Source: Actinomycetaceae bacterium
GTDB taxonomy: Bacteria; Actinomycetota; Actinomycetes; Actinomycetales; Actinomycetaceae
Length of the DNA: 64,000 nucleotides
Reading direction: 5' to 3'
NCBI GenBank assembly: GCA_030524055.1
Contig: JAUNHH010000004.1
Coordinates: 1 to 64,000, forward strand
Below, piece by piece: positions 1 to 8,605 of this stretch. The translations under genes and the position numbers were made by a program. The notes under the pieces are model-generated. The model made no database searches. It was not told the origin of the DNA and was given only the letters and a program-made list of their open reading frames with translations. The stretch's first letter is position 1. Each line of letters starts with the position of its first letter.

Positions 1-455
1 CCAGCGGGTCCCGGTCTTCACCCATCCCCCCCAAAAAACAGACAAACACCACCACGAAAAATGCCTCCCGCCCCTCGCAGGCGGACAAACCGCCGCCAAG
101 ACGCGTTTCCAAACGGCAAATGTCATTGCGGACGCGGTTTATCAAATGGGGCTGAGGATCTGTAATTGCCGACCTGTACACATACGCGGGGTGGGATTGT
201 CCAGACTGACAAACCACCGCGAGGACGTATTTTCGGGTTGCGAATGTGCGTTGTGGCCGCGCTTTGTCACTGAAGGTTCCACGCCAGAATTTTTGACCTG
301 CGCAAATAACGGCCCCGCCCTCGTGCATCTTGACAACCCGCCGCGACAAGGTATTTTCTAGCGCCAAATATCGTCCTGCCAGCGGGTTGTCGTGGTCGTC
401 TATCCGCCAATGCGTGACGCTTAACTGCAACCAACGCAAGATGCCCTATAGGCCA
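1..455. repeat. Degenerate tandem array of 124-bp units, each with a ~60-nt hairpin
   Basis: Three related imperfect palindromes lie at 84-143, 208-268 and 332-391, exactly 124 bp apart. The arms are GACAAACCGC/GCGGTTTATC, GACAAA/TTTGTC with inner CGCG, and a perfect GACAACCCGC/GCGGGTTGTC. The parts between hairpins are also related: GACCTG sits 37 nt before both the second and the third hairpin. Bases 4-16 resemble the right arm of a further, earlier unit, so the array probably continues upstream of the window. No credible gene is present; the short ORFs crossing it are not believable. What it does is unknown. It could be a structured RNA, a protein-binding array or a relic. Confidence 0.6.
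313..325 (-). repeat. Dispersed motif copy (CGAGGRCGGGG family), intergenic
   Basis: Exact core on the minus strand, read CACGAGGGCGGGG. It lies in the segment between the second and third hairpins of the tandem array, outside any gene. Confidence 0.7.
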
Positions 456-498
456 CAGACGGGCCTCGTACGGCACCTGCAGGCGCAGGAAAGAAAGA

Positions 499-525
499 GG
501 GCTCACACGAACATTGTGTGAGCCC
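499..525 (-). terminator. Rho-independent terminator of gdhA
   Basis: A perfect 10-bp stem GGGCTCACAC/GTGTGAGCCC encloses a 7-nt loop. Read on the minus strand it is followed by TCTTTCTTTC, a U-rich tract. It sits 52 bp beyond the gdhA stop codon, so it most likely ends that transcript. Confidence 0.8.
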
Positions 526-576
526 GTCTTGCTATGCCGCGGCGCCTCCGTGGGTGGCGCCAACGATCTGCGTTCT

Positions 577-1827
577 TTATGGGTACAAACCACGCAAAGA
601 ATGCGCCTCAGCAACCCTACCAACCGCCATCGTCGTGGCAGCCGTACGCAAAGACAACCCCTGTTTCTCCGCAAACTCAGTGACCGCATGCCACGCACCG
701 TCCATCCGAGTGCGAAGACGAGTATTCACTTCGTCTTCGCTCCACCAGAACGCCTGATTGCCCTGAACCCACTCAAAATACGACACAACCACGCCACCTG
801 CATTGGCCAAGATATCGGGTACGACGAGAATGCCTTTATCTGCCAAAATCGCGTCAGCCTCAGGGGTTGTCGGCCCATTGGCGCCCTCAACAACGAGTTT
901 CGCGTCCACATTCGGGGCGGTGTTCTTGGTCAGAACGCCCTCAATCGCTGCGGGGACCACTACGTCGCAGGAGATTGTGAAAAATTCATCTGCGGGGAAG
1001 GGGTCGGCACCGGGGAACTCAAGAATACTTCCGTGAGTATCGACATAACTTTCTAGAGCCGGCACGTCAATGCCGTGATCATTGCGTAGTGCTCCAGCGA
1101 CATCGGCGATGGCAACAACCTTTACCCCGGCCTCGTGAAGAAAACGTGCAGCCCCGCGCCCAACCTTGCCGAAACCTTGAACGATAGCCGTGGATTGACT
1201 TGGGTTTAGACCGAGTTTTTCCATGGCATTCAACGCTGTATATACCACGCCCCTCGATGTGGAGGCAGCACGCCCTTGAGAACCACCAAGGTCAATGGGT
1301 TTACCCGTAACACAACCAAGAACTGTGTATCCAGCGGAGACAGAATAGGTATCCATCATCCACGCCATTGTTTTTTCATCGGTACCCATATCTGGGGCAG
1401 GAATATCTTTTCCAGGCCCAAGAATAGGAATAAGTTCGGTGGTATAGCGACGCGTCACACGCTCTAATTCACTAAGGGAATGAGTGGTTGGATCGATCTG
1501 TACGCCACCTTTTGCTCCGCCATACGGCAAATCAAGAAGAGCACATTTCCATGTCATCCACATGGCGAGGGCGCGGACTTCATCAAGATCAACATTGGGC
1601 GAAAAACGCACACCACCTTTAGCGGGGCCTCGCGAAATATTGTGTTGGACGCGATGGCCAATACACAATTCAATCTCACCATCATCGCGTCGGAGTGGGA
1701 CTGCTACTGTCACCTCTTTTCGAGGCGTAGCAAGCATTTGGAATTGGCCGTCACTGAGGCCCAGAAACTCGGCGGCGTCGGCGAGTTGAGAGGTCGCATC
1801 CGCCAGGGGATTTGACAGTGTAGACAC
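577..1827 (-). CDS. gdhA: Glutamate dehydrogenase (Glu/Leu/Phe/Val dehydrogenase family)
   Basis: A 416-residue cytoplasmic enzyme expected to interconvert glutamate and 2-oxoglutarate plus ammonia with NAD(P). The N-terminal dimerisation and substrate domain carries PAKGGVRF and the lysine-rich KCALLDLPYGGAKGG motif; the Rossmann part has VQGFGKVGRGAARFLHEAG. Length fits the short hexameric class. I start it at the GTG at 1827, because AAGGAGG lies just upstream; an in-frame ATG at 1947 has no ribosome site and adds 40 unrelated residues. It is monocistronic, divergent from the RGG-HAD gene, and ended by the hairpin at 499-525. A leucine dehydrogenase-like role cannot be excluded by eye. Confidence 0.88.
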   Translation of the reverse strand: MSTLSNPLADATSQLADAAEFLGLSDGQFQMLATPRKEVTVAVPLRRDDGEIELCIGHRVQHNISRGPAKGGVRFSPNVDLDEVRALAMWMTWKCALLDLPYGGAKGGVQIDPTTHSLSELERVTRRYTTELIPILGPGKDIPAPDMGTDEKTMAWMMDTYSVSAGYTVLGCVTGKPIDLGGSQGRAASTSRGVVYTALNAMEKLGLNPSQSTAIVQGFGKVGRGAARFLHEAGVKVVAIADVAGALRNDHGIDVPALESYVDTHGSILEFPGADPFPADEFFTISCDVVVPAAIEGVLTKNTAPNVDAKLVVEGANGPTTPEADAILADKGILVVPDILANAGGVVVSYFEWVQGNQAFWWSEDEVNTRLRTRMDGAWHAVTEFAEKQGLSLRTAATTMAVGRVAEAHSLRGLYP

Positions 1828-2171
1828 ACAATCCTCCTTGAGTATCACGAGGCTCCATAATGACTGCAATGTCCTGACAGAGCCTCTGGAAGACAATAGG
1901 GAGTTTGCGTTTGCACGCGGAAACCATGGTAGCCCGTTAAGGCTCAAAGGCGTTTTCCCAAACCGGTATTGCCGCTATTTCGTGGGATTACCTGATAAGT
2001 AGGTAGCGCAGCTCGCACACTGATAGAGATCACGAAAATAGGGTCCGGCGCATATGTGGTCCGTTGTTTCAGATGGCACTGTTCGCGCTACTATTGGAGG
2101 GTTGTGGCTTTGCTTCTGCGGCCGCGTAAAGACAAGCCGGAAACCACCCCGTGCAGGAATAGAGGAACACC
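1828..2171. promoter_or_regulatory. Divergent intergenic region, gdhA / RGG-HAD
   Basis: This 344-bp gap must hold both divergent promoters. A perfect 7-bp inverted repeat GAGGCTC/GAGCCTC (1849-1855 and 1880-1886, 24-nt loop) lies in the probable gdhA leader and could be a hairpin or operator. For the plus strand, TTGTTT (2064-2069) and TACTAT (2089-2094) are a weak promoter-like pair with a long 19-bp spacer. No ORF here looks real. Confidence 0.3.
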
Positions 2172-5111
2172 ATGGCGCAGGATTATCGAGGTCGATCTCA
2201 AGGAGATCGTGACAATGGAGCGCGGCGCCAATGGCGTGACAGCGGTGACCGTTCCTGGAGGGGATCTGATCGCGACGATCGTCGTGGCGAGGGCGGGGCG
2301 CGTAGCGGAGGAGACTTCCGCCGTGATGACCGTGGTGGGGATCGTCGTGATTTCAATCGTGATGACCGTCGTGGCGGCGGCCAAGGTTTCCGGCGCGATG
2401 ACCGTGGAGGAGATCGACGCGACTTCCGTGGTGATGACCGTGGTGGATGGCGTCGTGACGACCGTGGGGGAGACCGTCGCGAAGGTCAGGGCTTCCGGCG
2501 CGATGACCGTGGAGGAGATCGTGGTGGTTTCCGTCGTGATGATCGTGGCGGGCGAGATGATTTCCGTGGCGGTGGCCGTAGCGGAGGAGACTTCCGCCGT
2601 GATGACCGTGGTGGGGATCGTCGTGATTTCAATCGTGATGATCGTGGTGGGCAGCGCCGTGAGGACCGTGGCGGCTTCCGTAGAGATGATCGTGGGGGAG
2701 ACCGTCGCGGTGGACAGGGCTTCCGCCGTGACGATCGCGGAGGAGATCGACGTGACTTCCGTCGTGATGATCGTGGGGGAGACCGCCGCGAGGGTCAAGG
2801 GTTCCGCCGCGATGACCGTGGAGGAGATCGACGTGACTTCCGTGGTGGGGATCGTCGTGATTTCAATCGTAATGATCGTGGTGGACAACGCCGTGAGGAC
2901 CGTGGAGGTTTCCGTAGAGACGACCGCGGGGACCGTAAGGACTTCCGCAGGGATGACCGTGGGTCAGGACGCCGCGATTTTCGCAATGATGACCGCTCTA
3001 AGGGGCATAATGCTGCTAAAGGCGCAGGACGCAATGACCGCGCTTCTGAGGCTCCGTGGACCAGCGTTGACGAATACGATTCACCAAACCCTAATGAGCC
3101 CATCATTCCAGCAGGTGTTTCTGCTGATGAACTTGATGCGGAAGCGCTGCGTAGCCTCGATACCCTCTCGGGCCCCAATAAGGACATTGTTGCTCGCCAC
3201 CTTGTGATGGCTGGTCAACTCATTGATATTGACCCGGAAGTTGCTCACCAGCACTCAATGGCGGCAGCATCACGGGCTGGCCGCGTTGACGTCGTTCGTG
3301 AAGCTGCAGCACTCACGGCTTACGCCTCTGGCCGCTATGAGGAAGCACTCCGGGAAGTGCGCGCTGTGCGCCGTATGCGTGGCGATGATTCCCTTCGTGC
3401 TGTTGAAGCTGATATTGAACGCGCATTGGGGCGGCCCGAAAAGGCTGTTGAGATTATTGACGCTACCAATACCTCAACTTTAGATCTTGCCGAACAGGTC
3501 GAACTTGTCCTCGTTTCTTCTGGTGCCCGAGCAGACCTGGGTCAACACGAGGTCGGCCTCGTCCTCGTCGATGATGCCTTGGCAGCCCTACCTGCTGACG
3601 TCAATGTCGAACTCATTCGCCGACTCATGTCCGTAAAAGCCGATCGTCTTCGGGAATTGGGCCGCGAATCGGAAGCTGACGAGGTTGAAGCCTCAATGCC
3701 CGAGGAAATTGAAGACCCCGACATTATTGATGTCGCCCTCATTGCCGATGCCGATGTTGATGCGAAGAACTCTGTTCTGCGTGGCAGTGAATCGACCCTG
3801 TGTACTCAATATGACAGTGCCCTTATTGATCTTGATGGCACTGCCTATGCGGGTGCGCTCCCCATTGATCACGCTGCGCAGTCCGTGATTGACGCCCGCG
3901 CGGCAGGAATGCTGACCGCATTTGTGACCAATAATGCCTCCCGTACAGCTGCCGCTATTGCCGAACACCTGACAGAACTCGGCCATGAAGCCACTGAAGA
4001 TATGGTGATGACTTCGTCTATGGACGTCATTGCCATTATGGAAGAACACCTCGAAGAAGGGGCCAAAGTCCTGGTGATTGGCTCTGACGGCCTGCGTATT
4101 CCTGTGGAAGAAGCGGGCTACGAGGTTGTGGACTCCGCTGATGATGAGCCCGCTGCCGTTGTCCAGGGCCTTGATAAGAGCCTCGATTGGGCACGCTTGA
4201 GTGAAGCTGTTCTCGCTATTAACCGTGGCGCCCTTTTCTTCGCGACCAACCTTGACGCAACCCTGCCAGGGGAACGTGGCGAAATGCTGGGCAATGGTTC
4301 GCTGGTGAAGGCTGTCCAACACGCTTCGCATAAGCGTCCTATTGCCGCTGGCAAACCCGAACCTGGCATTTATACGCGCGGCGCCGCCCTCGTTGGAGGC
4401 AAAAACCCTCTTGCTGTGGGTGATCGCCTTGACACTGACATTGCTGGAGCGGTTGCTGCGGGGATTCCCTCCCTTCATGTGCTCACCGGAGTGTCCTCTG
4501 CGCGTGATGTCATTACCGCTCAGCGTGGACAACGCCCCACATACCTGGCATTGGATATGCGTGGTCTGCTGGAAAATCACCCGCGACCCAAGCATCACCG
4601 TGACGGGACATGGACCTGCGGTGTCTCGCAGATTGCGAAAGTGCTCCGCGATGGGACACTGACACTCGATGACATTCCTCTAACGGAAGAGGCCACACTG
4701 TCATTGGATTCCTACCGCGCACTTGCTGCTGCCGCATGGGAGTCCGCAGCTGAAGGCCGCGATGTCACCTGCCCAGAGATTCACGTTGTGTCCAATGACG
4801 ACCCTGCCGGGATCGTTGAGGCGCCACCTGAGCCCGAAACGCCAGAAGAAGTGGAAACCCTAGAAGGGGAGGAAACCCTGGGTGATGACGCATCTACTGG
4901 CGAGGGCGGGGTGGCACCTGACGAACCCACCGAGACCGCTGGCAGCGCGGAAGTGACCCCTATCAGCACCAGCGCTGAAACGGAGGGGCTTGCCGCCGAT
5001 GCTGACTCACTTCCTGAGGCTCCCGAGGATATCCCTGCCTTCCTGCCCGGTGAAGAAGAACTCGCAGAACTTCTCGCTGCTTCAGATGAAGGGGAGGACG
5101 ACATTCAGTGA
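2172..5111 (+). CDS. RGG-repeat / TPR-like / HAD-IIA phosphatase fusion
   Basis: A 979-residue three-part protein. Residues about 5-277 are low-complexity Arg-Gly-Asp repeats built from units such as FRRDDRGGDRRDF, typical of disordered RNA-binding RGG regions. Residues about 295-540 are helical and resemble the TPR-like protein upstream of the phosphatase in mycobacteria (Rv1691). Residues about 550-830 are a NagD-type HAD phosphatase: DLDGT nucleophile motif at 553-557, TNN, KPEPGIY, and VGDRLDTD at about 749-756. The last ~100 residues are acidic. ATG 2172 has GAGGAA upstream. The stop overlaps the next start by 4 bp. The substrate is unknown; the RGG arm suggests RNA or ribosome association, which is inference. 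Confidence 0.8.
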   Translation: MAQDYRGRSQGDRDNGARRQWRDSGDRSWRGSDRDDRRGEGGARSGGDFRRDDRGGDRRDFNRDDRRGGGQGFRRDDRGGDRRDFRGDDRGGWRRDDRGGDRREGQGFRRDDRGGDRGGFRRDDRGGRDDFRGGGRSGGDFRRDDRGGDRRDFNRDDRGGQRREDRGGFRRDDRGGDRRGGQGFRRDDRGGDRRDFRRDDRGGDRREGQGFRRDDRGGDRRDFRGGDRRDFNRNDRGGQRREDRGGFRRDDRGDRKDFRRDDRGSGRRDFRNDDRSKGHNAAKGAGRNDRASEAPWTSVDEYDSPNPNEPIIPAGVSADELDAEALRSLDTLSGPNKDIVARHLVMAGQLIDIDPEVAHQHSMAAASRAGRVDVVREAAALTAYASGRYEEALREVRAVRRMRGDDSLRAVEADIERALGRPEKAVEIIDATNTSTLDLAEQVELVLVSSGARADLGQHEVGLVLVDDALAALPADVNVELIRRLMSVKADRLRELGRESEADEVEASMPEEIEDPDIIDVALIADADVDAKNSVLRGSESTLCTQYDSALIDLDGTAYAGALPIDHAAQSVIDARAAGMLTAFVTNNASRTAAAIAEHLTELGHEATEDMVMTSSMDVIAIMEEHLEEGAKVLVIGSDGLRIPVEEAGYEVVDSADDEPAAVVQGLDKSLDWARLSEAVLAINRGALFFATNLDATLPGERGEMLGNGSLVKAVQHASHKRPIAAGKPEPGIYTRGAALVGGKNPLAVGDRLDTDIAGAVAAGIPSLHVLTGVSSARDVITAQRGQRPTYLALDMRGLLENHPRPKHHRDGTWTCGVSQIAKVLRDGTLTLDDIPLTEEATLSLDSYRALAAAAWESAAEGRDVTCPEIHVVSNDDPAGIVEAPPEPETPEEVETLEGEETLGDDASTGEGGVAPDEPTETAGSAEVTPISTSAETEGLAADADSLPEAPEDIPAFLPGEEELAELLAASDEGEDDIQ
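2190..3000 (+). repeat. In-gene repeat tract encoding Arg/Gly/Asp-rich units
   Basis: About 0.8 kb of imperfect tandem DNA repeats built on variants of CGTGATGACCGTGGTGG. The repetition keeps other frames open, producing long false ORFs on both strands. The tract is likely to vary in length between strains. Confidence 0.8.
2288..2298 (+). repeat. Dispersed motif copy inside the RGG-HAD gene
   Basis: Exact core CGAGGGCGGGG, read in frame as Gly-Glu-Gly-Gly. Confidence 0.6.
4901..4911 (+). repeat. Dispersed motif copy inside the RGG-HAD gene
   Basis: Exact core CGAGGGCGGGG in the acidic C-terminal tail, again read as Gly-Glu-Gly-Gly. Confidence 0.6.
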
Positions 5112-5275
5112 GTCTTCCTCATCTGCCTAGCCTTCCCGGCGGGGCAGAAGAACCGCCCGACGTCCAGGCCGCTCTGGCCAACTTTGAAGAGAGCAGCCTG
5201 GACGATCAGGTGCGTATTTTGGCAGAGATTGAAGCTGAGCTTCGCGCCTCGCTTGCCCACAGGGAGAACTCATGA
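5108..5275 (+). CDS. Small conserved hypothetical protein, Rv1693-like position
   Basis: A 55-residue ORF starting at GTG 5108. It overlaps the preceding stop by 4 bp and its own TGA overlaps the tlyA ATG by 4 bp, the same coupling used along this cluster. The N-terminus is proline-rich (MSLPHLPSLPGG). The rest is a charged, leucine-containing helix (DDQVRILAEIEAELRASLA). In mycobacteria a protein of about this size, Rv1693, lies between the HAD phosphatase and tlyA, which supports a real gene. Function unknown. Confidence 0.75.
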   Translation: MSLPHLPSLPGGAEEPPDVQAALANFEESSLDDQVRILAEIEAELRASLAHRENS

Positions 5276-6105
5276 AGTTGCGCAGGATTGACTCTGAACT
5301 GCTGCGGCGGGGGTTGGTGCGTTCACGGACCCACGCCCAAGAATTGATTGAAGCCGGTCGTGTTCTTCTCGACGGTGTAGAGGTGCGCAAACCTGCGCGT
5401 CAGGTCGATCCTGCCAGCGCCATTGTGATTCGCGAGGGCGATGCTGTGGATTATGTGTCGCGTGGGGCGCATAAACTTTTAGGCGCATTAGAAGCCTTAG
5501 GGGATCAAGCTCCCCAGATACGAGGGCGACGCTGCCTCGATGCGGGGGCCTCAACCGGCGGATTTACTGACGTGCTTTTGCGCCGTGGGGCAGCCAGCGT
5601 CGTTGCTGTCGATGTGGGGTATGGGCAGCTTGCGTGGAGCCTGCAATCCGACCCACGTGTTGAGGTCCGCGACCGGACCAACGTCCGCACCTTGGCCGCG
5701 GGTGATATTGATCCGCCGCCGCAACTTATTGTCGGCGACCTGTCCTTTATTTCGCTGACCCTTGTGCTGCCGGCTCTGATTACTGTCGCCGATCCTCAGG
5801 CTGATTTTCTTCTCATGGTTAAACCCCAATTTGAGATTGGGAAAGATAAACTCGGTGCTGGTGGGGTTGTCCGCAACCCGGATCACCACGTGGAAACGGT
5901 GGAAAAAGTGGCCCATTGTGCGACCATCCATGGGTTGCATATTCACGCAGTCCAAGCATCCCCACTTCCCGGACCAGCAGGAAATGTTGAATACTTCCTT
6001 TTGATGAATAAGGCCGTCGAGAATGCTATTCCACCTGAAGGATTGCATGAGGCGATTGTCCGCGCCGTTGACGCAGGGCCTGCCGGGAAAGGGGGCCTAG
6101 CGTGA
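5272..6105 (+). CDS. tlyA: TlyA-family 23S/16S rRNA 2'-O-methyltransferase
   Basis: A 277-residue protein with an N-terminal S4 RNA-binding domain (about 1-60, RRGLVRSRTHAQELIEAGRVLLDG) and an FtsJ-like SAM-dependent methyltransferase domain. The SAM-binding site is seen as CLDAGASTGGFTDVLLRRGA, and GDLSFISLTLVLP and KPQFE follow as in TlyA. In mycobacteria TlyA 2'-O-methylates C1409 of 16S and C1920 of 23S rRNA and affects capreomycin sensitivity. It is coupled to both neighbours by 4-bp overlaps (ATGA before, GTGA after). The family was once called haemolysin; nothing here supports that role. Confidence 0.9.
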   Translation: MKLRRIDSELLRRGLVRSRTHAQELIEAGRVLLDGVEVRKPARQVDPASAIVIREGDAVDYVSRGAHKLLGALEALGDQAPQIRGRRCLDAGASTGGFTDVLLRRGAASVVAVDVGYGQLAWSLQSDPRVEVRDRTNVRTLAAGDIDPPPQLIVGDLSFISLTLVLPALITVADPQADFLLMVKPQFEIGKDKLGAGGVVRNPDHHVETVEKVAHCATIHGLHIHAVQASPLPGPAGNVEYFLLMNKAVENAIPPEGLHEAIVRAVDAGPAGKGGLA

Positions 6106-6938
6106 CAGGAACTGTCAGGCTTATTCGCCACATTAACCGTCCTGATGCCATTGAAGCCGCTGACGCTGCTATTACCGAGTTAGAAAAATACGGTGTCACC
6201 GTTATCAGCGGGAAAAATACGGCTCCGGCTGACCTTGTTCTCGCTATTGGTGGTGATGGGACTATTCTGAGCGCCGCAGAATGTGCCCGCAGAGATGATG
6301 TTCCTCTATTAGGCGTCAATTTGGGACATATGGGTTTCCTAGCGGAAAGTTCCGCCGAAGCATTTCCACAGCTCATGCGTCGAATTGCTACCGCTGAATA
6401 TGCAGTGGAAGATCGTATGACCCTCGATATTGAAATCCACAGTCCTGATGGGACGATCCGCTATGACTGGGCACTCAATGAAGCCGTTTTGCGGCACAGC
6501 GATTTAGCGCATCCTGTCCACCTTGTGCTCGCTGTTGATGGGCAACCGGTATCCACATATGGGGCTGATGGGATGATTCTCGCAACCCCAACCGGTTCCA
6601 CCGCCTACTCCTTTTCCGCTGGTGGCCCTGTGGTGTGGCCAGATACCGAAGCCATTGTGATGACTCCATTAGCGGCCCACGGGCTTTTTACTCGCCCTTT
6701 GGTAGTGGGTCCGTCCTCGCGGATTGACGTCGGCGTCGCAGAAGAAAATTGGGCCCCCTCAGAAGTTCACTGTGATGGTCTGAGGCGTCTTCCTGCACCT
6801 GCTGGATCGACCTTGGCGGTTACCGTCGGGAAGAAACCCGTCCATTTAGTGCGCCTGGACGATACGCCTTTTGCTACCCGGTTGGTTCATAAATTCACCC
6901 TGCCTACGGGGGGATGGCGAAGTGGAGCGCACAAGTGA
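6102..6938 (+). CDS. nadK: NAD kinase
   Basis: A 278-residue cytoplasmic ATP/polyphosphate NAD kinase making NADP. The diagnostic GGDGT motif is present (LAIGGDGTILSAAE), as are the conserved LGVNLGHMGFLAE, ALNEAVLRH and ATPTGSTAYSFSAGGP segments. Length is normal for the family. It starts at GTG 6102 inside the tlyA stop (GTGA overlap) and its own stop overlaps the recN start the same way. The tlyA-nadK-recN order is conserved in actinobacteria, where the gene is also named ppnK. Confidence 0.93.
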   Translation: MTGTVRLIRHINRPDAIEAADAAITELEKYGVTVISGKNTAPADLVLAIGGDGTILSAAECARRDDVPLLGVNLGHMGFLAESSAEAFPQLMRRIATAEYAVEDRMTLDIEIHSPDGTIRYDWALNEAVLRHSDLAHPVHLVLAVDGQPVSTYGADGMILATPTGSTAYSFSAGGPVVWPDTEAIVMTPLAAHGLFTRPLVVGPSSRIDVGVAEENWAPSEVHCDGLRRLPAPAGSTLAVTVGKKPVHLVRLDDTPFATRLVHKFTLPTGGWRSGAHK

Positions 6939-8605
6939 TTCGCACAATTTCGATTCGCAACCTAGGAGTCATTGAAAAAGCTGAGCTGGAAATCGGCCCG
7001 GGACTGACTGTCCTCACAGGGGAAACCGGCGCTGGTAAAACCATGGTGCTGACCTCCCTTCATCTCCTTATGGGAGGCCGGGCTGACCCGGGGTGGGTGC
7101 GCAAAGGAGCCGAGAAAGCCGGCGTTGACGGTATTTTCGAGATTGATGCGCAGGTGGCCGCCCTCGTCGATGACCTTGGGGGCGACGTTGATGAGGATGA
7201 ATTAATCGTGTCGCGCACGATTGCCGGCCAGGGGAGGTCGCGCGCGCATTTAGGAGGGTGCTCGGTCCCTGCTGGAACTCTGGTGGAGGTTTTGTCCCCA
7301 TTGGTCACTGTCCACGGGCAAACAGATCAATTGCGTTTGCGCTCGACCCAGGTCCAGCGGGAAACGATTGATAGCCACGGCGGTGCGGCACATGCCAAGC
7401 TCCTGAAAAAATATGCTGCTGCATGGGCTCAAGCAGTGGGTACGAAAAAGCGTCTCGATACGGCGCTTGCGGACGCAGAGTATCGTGCGGACCGTATTGA
7501 GCACCTCAGTGCAATAACAGCAGCCATTAGTGACCTTGATCCGCGTGAAGGGGAAGAAGAGGAACTCCGCAGCGAAGCCGAACGTTTAACCAATGCCGAG
7601 GACTTGAGGATTTTCGCTGAGCAAGCCCGCGTGCATCTTCGTGGCAGTGATGACGAGGACGGGGCCCTAGATTTAGCCAGGCGAGCCCGCGATGGCCTGG
7701 CTCACGCAAGCCGTTTTGATAGTGGACTAGATGACCTTCTTGAACGCCTGACCTTGGCGGTTGTCGAATGGGATTCGATAGCTGACGAAATTGACTCCTA
7801 TTTGGCGACATTACAGGCTGACCCGCAACGTCTTGCTGCTATTCATGAACGGCGCGCACAATTGCGCCGGCTCATGGAAGGGCGGGCCGCTGATATTGGC
7901 GAACTTTTACGTTGGTATGACGATGCTACCCGCGAATTAGCGGATTTAACGGGGACAGGAAGCGACCCGGCCACACTTGAAGCGCAACTAAAAGAAGACC
8001 AAGCGGAAGTATTACGCATTGGGGAAGAGCTCTCTGCCTCTCGCAGAAAAATAGCGGATTCTTTAGCGCGTGCAGTCGATAAAGAATTAGCCGGCTTAGC
8101 CATGAAAGACGCGCATTTCACTATTGAATTTACGCCGTCAAAACCCGCACCCTACGGCTTAGAAGAAATGAAAATGCTTCTTCAAGCCCACCCCAGTGCC
8201 CCCGCCCGGCCCCTCGGGCAGGGGGCGTCCGGCGGTGAACTCTCGCGCGTCATGCTGGCTTTAGAGGTCGTCCTCGGGGCACGCGGCAGCGCCCGCACAT
8301 TTATTTTTGACGAGGTCGATGCCGGCATTGGTGGGCGCACTGCTAATGAAGTGGCCTCCCGCCTGGCCAGACTTGCCCAGGATCGACAGGTCATTGTGGT
8401 GACCCACCTGCCGCAGGTGGCCGCTGTGGCCACCACCCATTTAGTAGTAGAAAAATCTGATGGCCGAACCATTGTGCGCACGGTGGAAGGGGAGGAGCGC
8501 CAAGCCGAGTTGGTGCGAATGATGGGTGGCGATGCCCACTCCGAGGCGGCGCGCCGCCACGCTGCGGAAGTGTTGAAGGTCAACATGTCACAATCGGCAG
8601 GGTGA
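6935..8605 (+). CDS. recN: DNA repair protein RecN
   Basis: A 556-residue SMC-like ATPase of double-strand-break repair. The N-terminus carries the Walker A motif (LTGETGAGKTMVL), the middle is a long coiled coil, and the C-terminus has the ABC signature GQGASGGELSRVMLALEVVLG, Walker B TFIFDEVDAGIGGRTA, and the H-loop VTHLPQVAA. I start it at GTG 6935, which overlaps the nadK stop as GTGA and has GGAG 7 nt upstream; the ATG at 6914 would add seven residues before the conserved IRTISIRNLGVIEKAELEI. A dispersed-motif copy lies at 7652-7664. Confidence 0.92.
   Translation: MIRTISIRNLGVIEKAELEIGPGLTVLTGETGAGKTMVLTSLHLLMGGRADPGWVRKGAEKAGVDGIFEIDAQVAALVDDLGGDVDEDELIVSRTIAGQGRSRAHLGGCSVPAGTLVEVLSPLVTVHGQTDQLRLRSTQVQRETIDSHGGAAHAKLLKKYAAAWAQAVGTKKRLDTALADAEYRADRIEHLSAITAAISDLDPREGEEEELRSEAERLTNAEDLRIFAEQARVHLRGSDDEDGALDLARRARDGLAHASRFDSGLDDLLERLTLAVVEWDSIADEIDSYLATLQADPQRLAAIHERRAQLRRLMEGRAADIGELLRWYDDATRELADLTGTGSDPATLEAQLKEDQAEVLRIGEELSASRRKIADSLARAVDKELAGLAMKDAHFTIEFTPSKPAPYGLEEMKMLLQAHPSAPARPLGQGASGGELSRVMLALEVVLGARGSARTFIFDEVDAGIGGRTANEVASRLARLAQDRQVIVVTHLPQVAAVATTHLVVEKSDGRTIVRTVEGEERQAELVRMMGGDAHSEAARRHAAEVLKVNMSQSAG
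7652..7664 (+). repeat. Dispersed motif copy inside recN
   Basis: Full 13-mer GACGAGGACGGGG, read in frame as Asp-Glu-Asp-Gly in the variable coiled-coil region, where sequence is least constrained. Confidence 0.75.

Noticed and set aside
84-391. CRISPR array
   Set aside because: Repeats are ~60 nt, diverged and palindromic, and the intervals are themselves related at the 124-bp period; no cas genes nearby.
84-391. Integron attC sites
   Set aside because: Hairpins of suitable size, but no GTTRRRY core at the ends, no integrase and no cassettes in the intervals.
2056-3207. Long plus-strand ORF rich in Val/Thr and a matching minus-strand ORF at 2091-2888
   Set aside because: Both are frame shadows of the Arg/Gly repeat tract in the HAD fusion; the repeats lack stops in several frames.
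3693-4598. 301-codon minus-strand ORF antisense to the HAD domain
   Set aside because: No recognisable domain, and the plus strand encodes complete HAD motifs over the same bases.
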